The translations under genes and the position numbers were made by a program. A stretch of 43,701 nucleotides of DNA from an uncultured Bacteroidales bacterium. GTDB lineage: Bacteria; Bacteroidota; Bacteroidia; Bacteroidales; Paludibacteraceae. Where the stretch lies: positions 1 to 43,701 of the forward strand of contig CAIKVR010000237.1 in the NCBI GenBank assembly GCA_903830915.1, written 5' to 3'. How positions within the stretch are numbered: the stretch's first letter is position 1; each line of letters starts with the position of its first letter. The notes under the pieces were generated by a model. That model was not told where the DNA came from and searched no databases. It saw nothing but the letters and a program-made list of their open reading frames with translations. Below, one piece after another: positions 20,252 to 27,515 of this stretch.

Positions 20252-20343
20252 CCAACCCCCTGAAGGGAACTATTAATTCGTTTCGTCTTTATTATTTTAT
20301 TACACACAAGCCATTTTTAAAGTTCCCCTTTAGGGGTTAGGGG
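20252..20343. repeat. Second inverted pair of CCCCTTTAGGGG-type palindromes
   Basis: The left copy is at 20252-20270 (CCAACCCCCTGAAGGGAAC) and the right at 20323-20343 (ending TTTAGGGGTTAGGGG), in opposite orientation. The right copy extends into the 3' end of pgeF and supplies its last codons and stop codon. Confidence 0.8.
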
Positions 20344-21115
20344 CCAATATAACGCCGCTCAACATTCTCCCCGATTTAATTCCCAGTCGACGTGCTGAGA
20401 AGAATCGCTCATGGTCGGTATAGGTGCAAATTCCGGCAACCTCGATGTGTTCGGGTAAAATTCCGGCTTTCAGCAACGATTGGCGGTTGGTTTTCCAAAG
20501 GTCGAGATGAACAGAGCCATTTCGTTCAGCAAAAATTTTATCGGTATCAAATCCGGCATTTTCAAAGTTTTCAAGTACTTCTTTCCCAACTTCATATACT
20601 TCGGCAGAAATGGAAGGACCAATTGAAACAAGGATGTCAGCAGCATTACAACCCAATTCATTGGTCATTGTCAACACCGTTTTCTCTGCAATACGTCCAC
20701 AGGTACCGCGCCAACCGGCATGTGCGGCAGCTACTATCTTTTTCCGGGTATCAAAGAAAATCAGCGGAACACAATCGGCCGTGCAGACTCCGATACAAAC
20801 TTTTGGAAGTTGGGTAATAAGCGCATCAACACCGTGCAGGTATTGAGTTTTTTCAGAAGTAGAAAGCCTGAAAAAAGCCTCGTCAATAATGCGGATTTCA
20901 GTTCCGTGCGTTTGAAAAGGAATGATTAATTTCGATGGGTCGATACCCTGTTTGAGGCATAAAATCTGATGGTTTTTGTCCAAGTTAACCCAATTATCAC
21001 CCGAAAACGGACTCATATTGAAAGATGCATAATTACCAACGCTTGCACCGCCGTAGCGGGTAGTGCAAAAATGGGCAATCTCATTGTATTTATCCAGTAA
21101 ACTGTAGGTAATCAT
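20330..21115 (-). CDS. pgeF: Peptidoglycan editing factor / laccase-domain protein
   Basis: This 261-residue protein is of the YfiH/PgeF (DUF152, 'multicopper polyphenol oxidase') family. Its members remove wrongly placed serine from peptidoglycan precursors or act on purine nucleosides. Metal-binding and active-site motifs are present: 'CTADCVPLIFFD', 'AAHAGWRGTCGRI' and 'HERFFSARRLG'. Length is normal. It follows obgE in the order hpt-adk-obgE-pgeF that I recall as common in Bacteroidales. The last residues, after 'SGVIL', are APNP and are encoded by a CCCCTAACCCC repeat that also gives the stop codon. A run of AAAG repeats sits 12 bases before the start codon. Confidence 0.92.
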   Translation of the reverse strand: MITYSLLDKYNEIAHFCTTRYGGASVGNYASFNMSPFSGDNWVNLDKNHQILCLKQGIDPSKLIIPFQTHGTEIRIIDEAFFRLSTSEKTQYLHGVDALITQLPKVCIGVCTADCVPLIFFDTRKKIVAAAHAGWRGTCGRIAEKTVLTMTNELGCNAADILVSIGPSISAEVYEVGKEVLENFENAGFDTDKIFAERNGSVHLDLWKTNRQSLLKAGILPEHIEVAGICTYTDHERFFSARRLGIKSGRMLSGVILAPNP

Positions 21116-21127
21116 ACCACCAACTAT

Positions 21128-21158
21128 AAAGAAAGAAAGAAAGAAAGAAAGAAAGAAA
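21128..21158. repeat. AAAG tetranucleotide tract just upstream of pgeF
   Basis: Seven full AAAG units plus AAA lie directly before the pgeF start codon (CTTT repeats on the coding strand). Such tracts change length by slippage. Here it would alter the distance between an upstream signal and the start codon rather than a reading frame. Confidence 0.9.
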
Positions 21159-21171
21159 CAAATAAAAAATA

Positions 21172-21332
21172 GAACGCTGAATTACGCAGATTAAGCTGAT
21201 TTTAAACGGATAAAAAAATGCAAGCATTTTTGATTTTACTCCTAATTCAATTTACGAAGTAAATTTTATATCCGTATTTTTTATCCGTTTTATCAGCGAA
21301 TGCCATCAAGACGGCATGTTCCATCCGCGTTC
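21172..21332. repeat. GAACGC-bounded repeat element, copy 1
   Basis: This 161-base element is bounded by GAACGCTGAAT and ATCCGCGTTC. Inside are a perfect hairpin AAAAATGCAAGCATTTTT and a smaller ATGCC/GGCAT hairpin. It shares its ends, an internal 'GCTGATtTTaAACGGAT'-like stretch and the ATGCAAGCAT core with the element at 23986-24160. It occupies most of the pgeF-obgE gap and holds no ORF. Confidence 0.8.
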
Positions 21333-21414
21333 AATTCTTTTTTTCTTTTGTTTCATTTAATTTTTAGATTGGTATTTCCAAACTGCAATGCTATAAACTA
21401 CCGACTATAAACTA

Positions 21415-22566
21415 TTACAGCTCGTCCCAACCGATTCCTTTGTATTTACTTAAATCATCATCTTCCTCTTCGTCACTCCATTCTTCATCCTCATCTTCAT
21501 CCCATTCCTCAGCTTCAATCAGGTTATGGCTTATCTCCATCGGGCGGTGGGAGAATTCCACTACTTTGTTGGATTCTTTATTTATTTCCGTCCAAATCAG
21601 GTCTTTCAATTCGGAAATTCCCAATCCTGAAACGGACGAAATAAATGCCGTCTGAATATCTCCTGGAAGCTCTTTTTTGAGTTCTTCTGTCAATTCATCG
21701 TCCAGCATATCGCATTTGCTAATAGCCAAAACCCGCTGTTTTTCCACTAATTCAGGATTGTATTGTTTTAGTTCGTTGAGTAAAATATCAAATTCTTTGA
21801 CAATATCGTCACTGTCAGCCGGAATCATAAACAGCAAAATGGAATTTCGCTCAATATGACGAAGGAAACGCAATCCCAATCCGCGACCTTCGGAAGCACC
21901 CTCGATAATTCCGGGAATATCGGCCATAACAAAAGATTTGCCATCGCGATACGAAACGATTCCAAGATTTGGAACGAGCGTGGTAAAAGGATAGTTTGCA
22001 ATTTCGGGTTTAGCAGCCGAAACAACCGAAAGCAGAGTTGATTTTCCGGCATTGGGAAAGCCCACCAACCCTACATCGGCCAGCACTTTGAGTTGCAGAA
22101 TAACGGTTTTTTCGATGGAAGGTTCACCGGGTTGTGCAAAACGTGGAGTTTGATTAGTTGATGTGCGGAAATGCCAGTTTCCCTGACCACCGCGACCACC
22201 CTGCACCAAAACAACTTCCTGACCATCTTCTGTAATGTCGCACAGATATTCACCGGTTTCGGCATCGTAAACCACCGTTCCACAAGGCACTTCAATTACT
22301 TTGTCTTCGCCTTCTTTTCCAAAACTGCGACTCTGACTTCCTCCATCGCCATCGCCTGCATGAATGTGTCGGGCATATTTCAGGTGTATAAGCGTCCAGT
22401 GATTTTTGCTTCCACGCAAAATGATATGGCCGCCACGTCCGCCATCACCGCCATCCGGACCACCTTTCATGGTCAGTTTATCGCGGTATAAATGCTTGGA
22501 ACCAGCTCCACCTTTGCCCGAACGGCAAAATATCTTTACGTAATCAACAAAGTTTGAACTTGCCAT
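21415..22566 (-). CDS. obgE: Obg/CgtA ribosome-associated GTPase
   Basis: This 383-residue protein is an Obg GTPase, which binds the large ribosomal subunit and helps its assembly and stress control. The glycine-rich Obg fold fills residues 1 to about 160 ('GGKGGAGS'-like repeats, '[10 protein letters not shown]'). The G domain follows with P-loop '[11 protein letters not shown]', switch region '[10 protein letters not shown]', '[16 protein letters not shown]' and 'SKCD'. The tail from about residue 350 is a highly acidic Asp/Glu/Trp stretch instead of an OCT domain. It is followed by pgeF and preceded by adk. Confidence 0.97.
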   Translation of the reverse strand: MASSNFVDYVKIFCRSGKGGAGSKHLYRDKLTMKGGPDGGDGGRGGHIILRGSKNHWTLIHLKYARHIHAGDGDGGSQSRSFGKEGEDKVIEVPCGTVVYDAETGEYLCDITEDGQEVVLVQGGRGGQGNWHFRTSTNQTPRFAQPGEPSIEKTVILQLKVLADVGLVGFPNAGKSTLLSVVSAAKPEIANYPFTTLVPNLGIVSYRDGKSFVMADIPGIIEGASEGRGLGLRFLRHIERNSILLFMIPADSDDIVKEFDILLNELKQYNPELVEKQRVLAISKCDMLDDELTEELKKELPGDIQTAFISSVSGLGISELKDLIWTEINKESNKVVEFSHRPMEISHNLIEAEEWDEDEDEEWSDEEEDDDLSKYKGIGWDEL

Positions 22567-22573
22567 TATATTT

Positions 22574-22601
22574 AATTAAGAATTAATAATTAACAATTAA
22601 T
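22574..22601. repeat. Heptamer tandem repeat AATTAAN x4 between adk and obgE
   Basis: Four exact 7-bp units (AATTAAG, AATTAAT, AATTAAC, AATTAAT) lie in the 70-base adk-obgE gap. TTAATAATTAA here is inverted as TTAATTATTAA near 22614-22624, so the gap RNA can form a hairpin with CTCCTTTCGGG in the loop. Confidence 0.8.
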
Positions 22602-22636
22602 ACTCCTTTCGGGTTAATTATTAATATCTTGAGTTT

Positions 22637-23212
22637 TTATCTTTTTGAATCAATCACTTCGGAAATACGTCCGAAAATCTCATCAATAGTTCCCATACCA
22701 TCAATAGGCGTGTAACTGTTTCTGCTTTTATAAAAATCGTTTACCGGTTCGGTGAGTTTATGATAAACATCTAACCTTTTTTTGATGGTTTCCATATTAT
22801 CATCACTTCGTCCCGAGGTTTTTCCGCGAATTAAAAGTCTGTCAATCAACTCATCTTCTGTCACTTTTAAATCCACTAAAACCGAAATTTCTTTGTCCAG
22901 TTGCTTCAACATAACCTCCAACGCTTCGGCCTGAGCCACCGTACGTGGAAATCCGTCCAGAATAATTCCATTGCTGTCATCGTGTTGGTTTTCTACATAT
23001 TTCAACAAGATATCAATAATCATTGCATCTGGCACTAATTCTCCTTTCGAGATGTAGCTATCAGCAATAATTCCCAGATCACTTTTCATGGCAATTTCTT
23101 TTCGAAGCAAGTCGCCTGTTGATAAATGAGTTAATGAGTATTTCTTAACTATCAAATCACTTTGTGTCCCTTTTCCGCAACCGGGCGCACCGCAAATAAT
23201 AATGTTCAGCAT
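22637..23212 (-). CDS. adk: Adenylate kinase
   Basis: This 191-residue enzyme converts ATP and AMP to two ADP. The P-loop 'GAPGCGKGTQS' is at residues 7-17, 'LSTGDLLRKEI' follows, and 'GIILDGFPRTVAQA' carries the AMP-binding arginine. The LID is the short, non-zinc type ('LLIRGKTSGRSDDN'). Length fits the short bacterial form found in this phylum. It lies 19 bases after hpt and before obgE, in one minus-strand operon. Confidence 0.97.
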   Translation of the reverse strand: MLNIIICGAPGCGKGTQSDLIVKKYSLTHLSTGDLLRKEIAMKSDLGIIADSYISKGELVPDAMIIDILLKYVENQHDDSNGIILDGFPRTVAQAEALEVMLKQLDKEISVLVDLKVTEDELIDRLLIRGKTSGRSDDNMETIKKRLDVYHKLTEPVNDFYKSRNSYTPIDGMGTIDEIFGRISEVIDSKR

Positions 23213-23231
23213 ACCTGTATTCTCCTATAAT

Positions 23232-23771
23232 TTATTCCGAAACAACTGTATAAATATCTTTCAAGTTGCGACCATAACCGTCATAATCAAGCCCATAACC
23301 AACAATAAAATCATTCGGAATTTTCATGGCTATATAGTCTACCGTAATATCACGTTGCAACGCATCGGGTTTTTGTAAAAAAGTAGCTACTTTTATTTCG
23401 TTGGCACCTTTGGCGCGAAGCGAACTAAGAATTCGCTCCATAGTAATTCCTGTATCCACAATATCCTCAACCACCACCACATTGCGACCTACCACACTTT
23501 CGTTCAGCCCGATGATTTCCTTTACTTTGCCGGTGCTGTAAAGTCCATCGTATGATGAAAGTTTGATAAACGTGATTTCGCTGGGAATAGTCACGGTTTT
23601 CATCAAATCGCCCGCAAACATAAAAGCACCATTGAGTACACAGATAAAAAGCGGATCTTTGTCGGCCAAATCTCGATTAATAGCATCACCCACTTTGCGT
23701 ACAGCATTCTGAATTTCAACTTCGGGAATGGATAATGCGAATTTCTTGTCTTTAATCTGAATAATACTCAT
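23232..23771 (-). CDS. hpt: Hypoxanthine phosphoribosyltransferase
   Basis: This roughly 179-residue purine-salvage enzyme joins hypoxanthine or guanine to PRPP. The PRPP-binding motif 'VVVVEDIVDTGIT' is clear, as is the 'FIKLSSYDG' loop with the catalytic loop following and the 'GYGLDYDGYGRN' C-terminal metal/base region. I choose the ATG at 23771 (MSIIQIKDKKF) over an in-frame TTG 12 bases upstream because ATG is the normal start and the family begins there. It is the first gene of hpt-adk-obgE, with a consensus -7 box about 50 bases upstream. Confidence 0.96.
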   Translation of the reverse strand: MSIIQIKDKKFALSIPEVEIQNAVRKVGDAINRDLADKDPLFICVLNGAFMFAGDLMKTVTIPSEITFIKLSSYDGLYSTGKVKEIIGLNESVVGRNVVVVEDIVDTGITMERILSSLRAKGANEIKVATFLQKPDALQRDITVDYIAMKIPNDFIVGYGLDYDGYGRNLKDIYTVVSE

Positions 23772-23821
23772 GACTGGCTGCAACTTATTGGTTTAATGTA
23801 TAATGTTTGTTTTTGGGATTT

Positions 23822-23830
23822 GCAAAAGTA
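23822..23830 (-). promoter_or_regulatory. -7 promoter box of the hpt-adk-obgE operon
   Basis: On the minus strand this reads TACTTTTGC, matching TAnnTTTGC. A near-consensus TTTC lies 19 bases further upstream at the -33 position. The 5' UTR would be about 45 bases. Confidence 0.65.
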
Positions 23831-23985
23831 CAAAAAAACATTTGTCTGCGAAATAACAACGTCAGTCTTGTACTCTACCTTGTATAAGTTTTAAGATAAC
23901 TCTTTCCTGTTTTTCCGTATAAAATGTGTTACTTTGTGATATAAGTAATGGACATAATATAATGTCGTATTTTATCAAATAAATG

Positions 23986-24160
23986 GAACGCGGATTTTCG
24001 CTAATATAGCTGATATTTACGGATAATAATTATACTGATTTTAAACAGATTTTAGTCATGCAAGCATGACTGATAAGATTGTAAATACATGAAAATCATT
24101 CCGACATGTCGGAATTAAAATCCGTTTTAAAATCCGCTATATCAGTAAAAATCCGCGTTC
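23986..24160. repeat. GAACGCGGAT-bounded repeat element, copy 2
   Basis: This 175-base element has 13-bp perfect terminal inverted repeats (GAACGCGGATTTT / AAAATCCGCGTTC). It contains two nested perfect hairpins: AGTCATGCAAGCATGACT, and ATTCCGACATGTCGGAAT. It occupies the middle of the hpt-umuD gap and encodes no protein. It shares ends and internal motifs with 21172-21332. Confidence 0.85.
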
Positions 24161-24256
24161 TATTCTTTTTATTTTTTAAAGTGAATAATATATCATTATT
24201 TATTTCCCACTACTTAGAACTTCAAAAGATAAGAAGTTTTTCAATGAAACAGCACC

Positions 24257-24715
24257 ATGCAAAAAATCAATAAAATAGCAAGTTCATCAACCCTCGATTT
24301 TTATTCGGCAAACACCGAAACTGTGTTGGAATTACCGTTGGTTGTTGGGGGAATAGCGGCAGGGTTTCCCAGTCCGGCTCAGGATTATATCGACCTGAAG
24401 ATTGACCTGAACAAGGAGTTGATAACTAACCCGTCGAGTACATTTTATGGCCGGGTAAAAGGTGCATCGATGCAGGATGCAGGCATTGTTGATGGCGATA
24501 TTCTGGTGATAGATAAGTCTATTGTACCACAGGATGGCGACACTGCTGTTTGCTATATCGATGGTGAATTCACGCTGAAATACATAAAAATTGAACCCGA
24601 TGCAGTTTATCTTGTTCCTGCTAATCAGAAATTTAAACCTATAAAAGTAACCGAAGAAAATAATTTCTGTATTTGGGGTGTGGTCACGTATTCGATTAAA
24701 AGTCATAAGAAATGA
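24257..24715 (+). CDS. umuD: UmuD-like S24 self-cleaving protein, without adjacent umuC
   Basis: This 152-residue protein is of the LexA/UmuD peptidase family S24. The self-cleavage site is 'AAGFPSPAQDY' (Ala35-Gly36). The catalytic Ser71 is in 'VKGASMQDAGI' and Lys108 in 'DGEFTLKYI'. There is no N-terminal DNA-binding domain, so it is UmuD-like rather than LexA. UmuD' forms DNA polymerase V with UmuC for error-prone bypass. The usual downstream umuC is absent: 8 bases after the stop a 204-base inverted-repeat element begins, then unrelated genes. No LexA-type operator is obvious upstream. Confidence 0.92.
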   Translation: MQKINKIASSSTLDFYSANTETVLELPLVVGGIAAGFPSPAQDYIDLKIDLNKELITNPSSTFYGRVKGASMQDAGIVDGDILVIDKSIVPQDGDTAVCYIDGEFTLKYIKIEPDAVYLVPANQKFKPIKVTEENNFCIWGVVTYSIKSHKK

Positions 24716-24722
24716 TCCCTAA

Positions 24723-24926
24723 TTCTACTTTACCAAATTAAAGAATGGATAACAAAAGTCGAAGAAAATAACAAAACGGTTGTAACTTCAAGTCCCGCAA
24801 TTTATTCCGATATATCGGAAGGGGATTTAGGGGCGGTTGAATTGAAGTATTACCCGCCCCAAGTCCCTAAAGGGGATGTTAATTACCATCGTCAATCATA
24901 AACTTTTCTATTTTAGTAAAGTAGAA
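24723..24926. mobile_element. MITE-like element with terminal inverted repeats
   Basis: The 204-base stretch is bounded by TTCTACTTTACCAAAT and ATTTTAGTAAAGTAGAA, which are inverted repeats apart from one substitution and one extra base. CTAA flanks both sides and could be a 4-bp target duplication. Inside are the hairpin TTCCGATATATCGGAA and a GGGGATTTAGGGGCGG / CCGCCCCAAGTCCCTAAAGGGG inverted pair. No ORF is present, so any transposition would need a transposase from elsewhere. Confidence 0.5.
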
Positions 24927-24964
24927 CTAACACCTTAGGGCAAATAAATTAGTCCTACTTGTAT

Positions 24965-25954
24965 ATGCTTAACTATATGAAAAATAAAGAAAACACTGAA
25001 AATTACACAAACCTCGACAACCCTTTAGGTTTAAGTGATTTTTTTTTCGAGCAGGTTAGCAATTGGGAGCTTGCCCGAAATAACTATGAGGGATTAAAAG
25101 CCGTTCAAACCAAATCGTTCGATTTTGGAGATTATGAGGTGAAAGTACAATTTAATCCTGCCCGTATCGTATCATCTGGAGCTAAGATGGATGCAAAGAC
25201 CATTGCCGAACGTCCGTGTTTTTTGTGTGTAGCTAACCGTCCGAAAGAACAAAAGGCGATTCAATTTGGCGATTACGAGATTCTGGTCAACCCCTTCCCT
25301 ATTTTCCCGGAGCATTTCACCATTCCACGCCGTGAACATGTAAAGCAGCAAATTAAACCATTTTTCAAGGATATGCTGGAGTTGGCAAAGGCGATGGATA
25401 ACTATGTGATTTTTTATAATGGACCACAATGCGGTGCTTCTGCCCCCGACCATGCACACTTTCAGGCAGGCACGAATGACTTTTTGCCATTGGTGAACGA
25501 CTATCACCGATTGAAAGATACACATACCGATTTGCTGGTTTCGACCGAAAAAATGCAGCTTTTCCAAATGAAAAACTACCTGCGAACAGTGTATTGCATT
25601 GAGTCCATTGATATTGAAAGTGCCAAAGATTCATTCGCAAAACTGTATAATCACCTCTCCACTTCGCTCTTACCCCCCTCTCCTCAAGGAGAGGGGTCGG
25701 GGGTGAGGTCAGGGGATGAAATCGAGCCGCTAATGAATATTGTTTGCACGTATGAGTCTGGTAAATGGTTTGTTTTCGTACTTCCCCGCAAAGCCTTCCG
25801 TCCTTGGCAATATACTGCCGAAGGAGAAAACCAACTGCTGGTTAGCCCCGCTACTGTGGAAATGTGCGGCCTTTTTATCACTCCGGTAGAGAGCCATTTT
25901 GAGCGAATCACTAAAGAAGATGTGAAAAGTATTTACAAACAAGTAAGTCTTTGA
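24965..25954 (+). CDS. DUF4922-family protein (HIT/GalT-like fold)
   Basis: The protein is about 330 residues and matches the DUF4922 family of Bacteroidota. It resembles nucleotidyl-transferase/phosphorylase members of the HIT superfamily: it has 'RPCFLCVANRPKEQ' (zinc-like CxxC), 'NPFPIFPEHFTIPRREH', and the HxHxQ-type 'DHAHFQAG' active-site motif. The substrate is unknown. A TTG at 24959, an ATG at 24965 and an ATG at 24977 are in frame; the first ATG is given but 24977 is equally possible. About 14 residues near 235-250 (LPPSPQGEG...) come from a GC-rich palindrome inserted in frame. The SpoIID-like gene begins 2 bases after the stop. Confidence 0.85.
   Translation: MLNYMKNKENTENYTNLDNPLGLSDFFFEQVSNWELARNNYEGLKAVQTKSFDFGDYEVKVQFNPARIVSSGAKMDAKTIAERPCFLCVANRPKEQKAIQFGDYEILVNPFPIFPEHFTIPRREHVKQQIKPFFKDMLELAKAMDNYVIFYNGPQCGASAPDHAHFQAGTNDFLPLVNDYHRLKDTHTDLLVSTEKMQLFQMKNYLRTVYCIESIDIESAKDSFAKLYNHLSTSLLPPSPQGEGSGVRSGDEIEPLMNIVCTYESGKWFVFVLPRKAFRPWQYTAEGENQLLVSPATVEMCGLFITPVESHFERITKEDVKSIYKQVSL
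25675..25715. repeat. GC-rich palindrome inside the DUF4922 coding region
   Basis: A perfect 10-bp stem with a 2-base loop (CCCCTCTCCT / AGGAGAGGGG) is followed by TCGGGGGTGAGGTCAGGGG. The composition is unlike the surrounding gene, and it keeps the reading frame. Confidence 0.75.
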
Positions 25955-25956
25955 AA

Positions 25957-27300
25957 ATGAATGAAAAAGAACCCACCATACAAGTCGGTATTCTCACTGC
26001 ACCCGAAATCAAATTTGTATTGAATGGCAATTTCAGCACACCGGTTGGAAAAGTTTTTTCAGGCAATCAACAGGCTCTTGCTCAGGACGGGAAAGTATGG
26101 TTTGACAATCAGCTATTCGATGAACTTATCATTGAACCAACGACTGAAGATGCGTCATTTGATTTGATTGATGTTGTGATTGGCATTGGATTCCATTGGG
26201 AAAGGAAGGAAAATCAACGTTTCCGTGGCGCAATTAAGTTGATAGTGGACAGTGGACAGTTGATAGTTATAAATCGGATTAACGTGGAAGATTATCTCAC
26301 CAGTGTTATTTCCAGCGAAATGAGTGCCACCGCCTCCGACGAATTTTTAAAAGCACATGCTGTTATTTCGCGAAGTTGGTTGTTATGCCCGTTGCAAGAA
26401 CAAAGAACAAAGAATAAAGAACAAAGACAACTTTCTGAGACAAGAACTATAAACTATAAACTATCAACTATCAACTACACGAAGTGGTACGAACGCGATG
26501 CCCACATCCATTTTGATGTTTGTGCCGATGACCATTGCCAGCGTTATCAAGGTATTACCCGTGCCACTACCGCAGCGGTTGAAAAAGCCATAGAAGCAAC
26601 TCGTGGCGAAGTATTGATGTATGATAATAAAATCTGCGATGCCCGTTTCAGCAAATCGTGTGGTGGAATTACTGAGACTTTTGAAAATTGCTGGGCGCAC
26701 GAACATCACCCCTACCTCACAAAAGTTATTGACAACCCCAATAAACCCAAGAGCTTTGAAATGGATTTGACTATAGAAGCCAATGCCGAAAAATGGATTC
26801 GTAATAGTCCTGATGCATTCTGTAATACTACAGATAAAAAAATTTTGTCGCAGGTACTGAATAATTACGATCAGGAAACCACCGACTTTTACCGTTGGAA
26901 GATAGAATACACACAAGCAGAACTTGCAGAAATAATCTCCCTTCGCTCCGGCATTGACTTTGGTGAAATTATGGATTTGATACCGGTAACACGTGGAGAA
27001 TCCGGTAGAATTATCGTACTGAAAATTATCGGAACTAAACAATCTGTGATGGTGGGCAAAGAGTTGGAAATCAGGAAATGGTTATCAAATTCACATCTCT
27101 ACAGTTCGACTTTTGTGGTGGATAAAGCAGACATTATCAACGGAATCCCGCAACACTTTACACTAACAGGAGCCGGATGGGGGCATGGCGTGGGGCTTTG
27201 CCAGATTGGTGCTGCTGTGATGGGCGAAAAAGGTTATTTATACAATGCTATTTTGTTACATTATTTTAAAGGCGCGGAATTGAAGAGAATATACTCCTAA
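25957..27300 (+). CDS. SpoIID/LytB-domain protein
   Basis: This 447-residue protein carries a SpoIID/LytB domain. Such domains act on peptidoglycan: SpoIID is a lytic transglycosylase and LytB an amidase enhancer. Typical motifs are present: 'VEDYLTSVISSEMSATA', 'LKAHAVISRSW', 'WYERDAHIHFDVCADDHCQRYQG', 'FSKSCGGITETFENCW', and 'GAGWGHGVGLCQIGA' near the end. No signal peptide is visible, which is odd for a cell-wall enzyme. The ATG at 25957 lies 2 bases after the DUF4922 stop, and the pair recurs together in Bacteroidales as I recall. Two blocks of 7-bp tandem repeats lie inside the gene (near residues 96-104 and 148-175) and are translated as low-complexity linkers. Confidence 0.88.
   Translation: MNEKEPTIQVGILTAPEIKFVLNGNFSTPVGKVFSGNQQALAQDGKVWFDNQLFDELIIEPTTEDASFDLIDVVIGIGFHWERKENQRFRGAIKLIVDSGQLIVINRINVEDYLTSVISSEMSATASDEFLKAHAVISRSWLLCPLQEQRTKNKEQRQLSETRTINYKLSTINYTKWYERDAHIHFDVCADDHCQRYQGITRATTAAVEKAIEATRGEVLMYDNKICDARFSKSCGGITETFENCWAHEHHPYLTKVIDNPNKPKSFEMDLTIEANAEKWIRNSPDAFCNTTDKKILSQVLNNYDQETTDFYRWKIEYTQAELAEIISLRSGIDFGEIMDLIPVTRGESGRIIVLKIIGTKQSVMVGKELEIRKWLSNSHLYSSTFVVDKADIINGIPQHFTLTGAGWGHGVGLCQIGAAVMGEKGYLYNAILLHYFKGAELKRIYS
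26241..26268. repeat. In-gene heptamer repeat GAYAGTK x4
   Basis: Four 7-bp units (GATAGTG, GACAGTG, GACAGTT, GATAGTT) lie in frame in the SpoIID-like gene, encoding IVDSGQLIV. The unit is the reverse complement of that found at 26445-26479. Confidence 0.75.
26398..26479. repeat. In-gene heptamer repeats GAACAAA x4 and AACTATM x5
   Basis: Two consecutive 7-bp arrays lie at 26398-26425 (GAACAAA, GAACAAA, GAATAAA, GAACAAA) and 26445-26479 (AACTATA twice, AACTATC twice, AACTACA). Together they encode a 28-residue Lys/Gln/Thr/Tyr-rich insertion between the SWLL and WYERD motifs. Confidence 0.85.
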
Positions 27301-27515
27301 AACTGTCACCCCATACCCTACCCGACCTCACGAATTTACTCTTTAATGTATAAAGGTTGCTCACAGCCACTGGAATTTGCTGCTCTACAAAGCCGCTTGG
27401 ACTAGCAAGAATTGAAAATCTACGTAGTCAAAGTGGAACGAGTGTGAGCTGTGATTGGTTTATATTGGCACACATTACAAATGTGCGCCGGCAGGTGAGT
27501 GGGAGTTTTCATCAC
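27301..27515. other. Non-coding region with REP-like inverted repeats
   Basis: GCTCACA at 27359-27365 is inverted as TGTGAGC at 27443-27449, enclosing a 77-base interval. A small hairpin CACATT-ACA-AATGTG follows at 27471-27485, next to GCGCCGGCAGG. The composition is less AT-rich than the flanks. I see no protein remnant that I can name. It may be a repetitive extragenic palindrome-type element or the decayed end of a mobile element. Confidence 0.4.

Noticed and set aside
21440-21655. A plus-strand ORF rich in serine
   Set aside because: It is the antisense of the acidic Asp/Glu tail of obgE; GAT/GAA codons read backwards give Ser and Phe.
24723-24926. Degraded umuC gene after umuD
   Set aside because: Neither strand gives any recognisable Y-family polymerase motif; the stretch is an inverted-repeat element.
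26241-26479. CRISPR array in the SpoIID-like gene
   Set aside because: The repeats are 7 bases long with no spacers and lie within an open reading frame.
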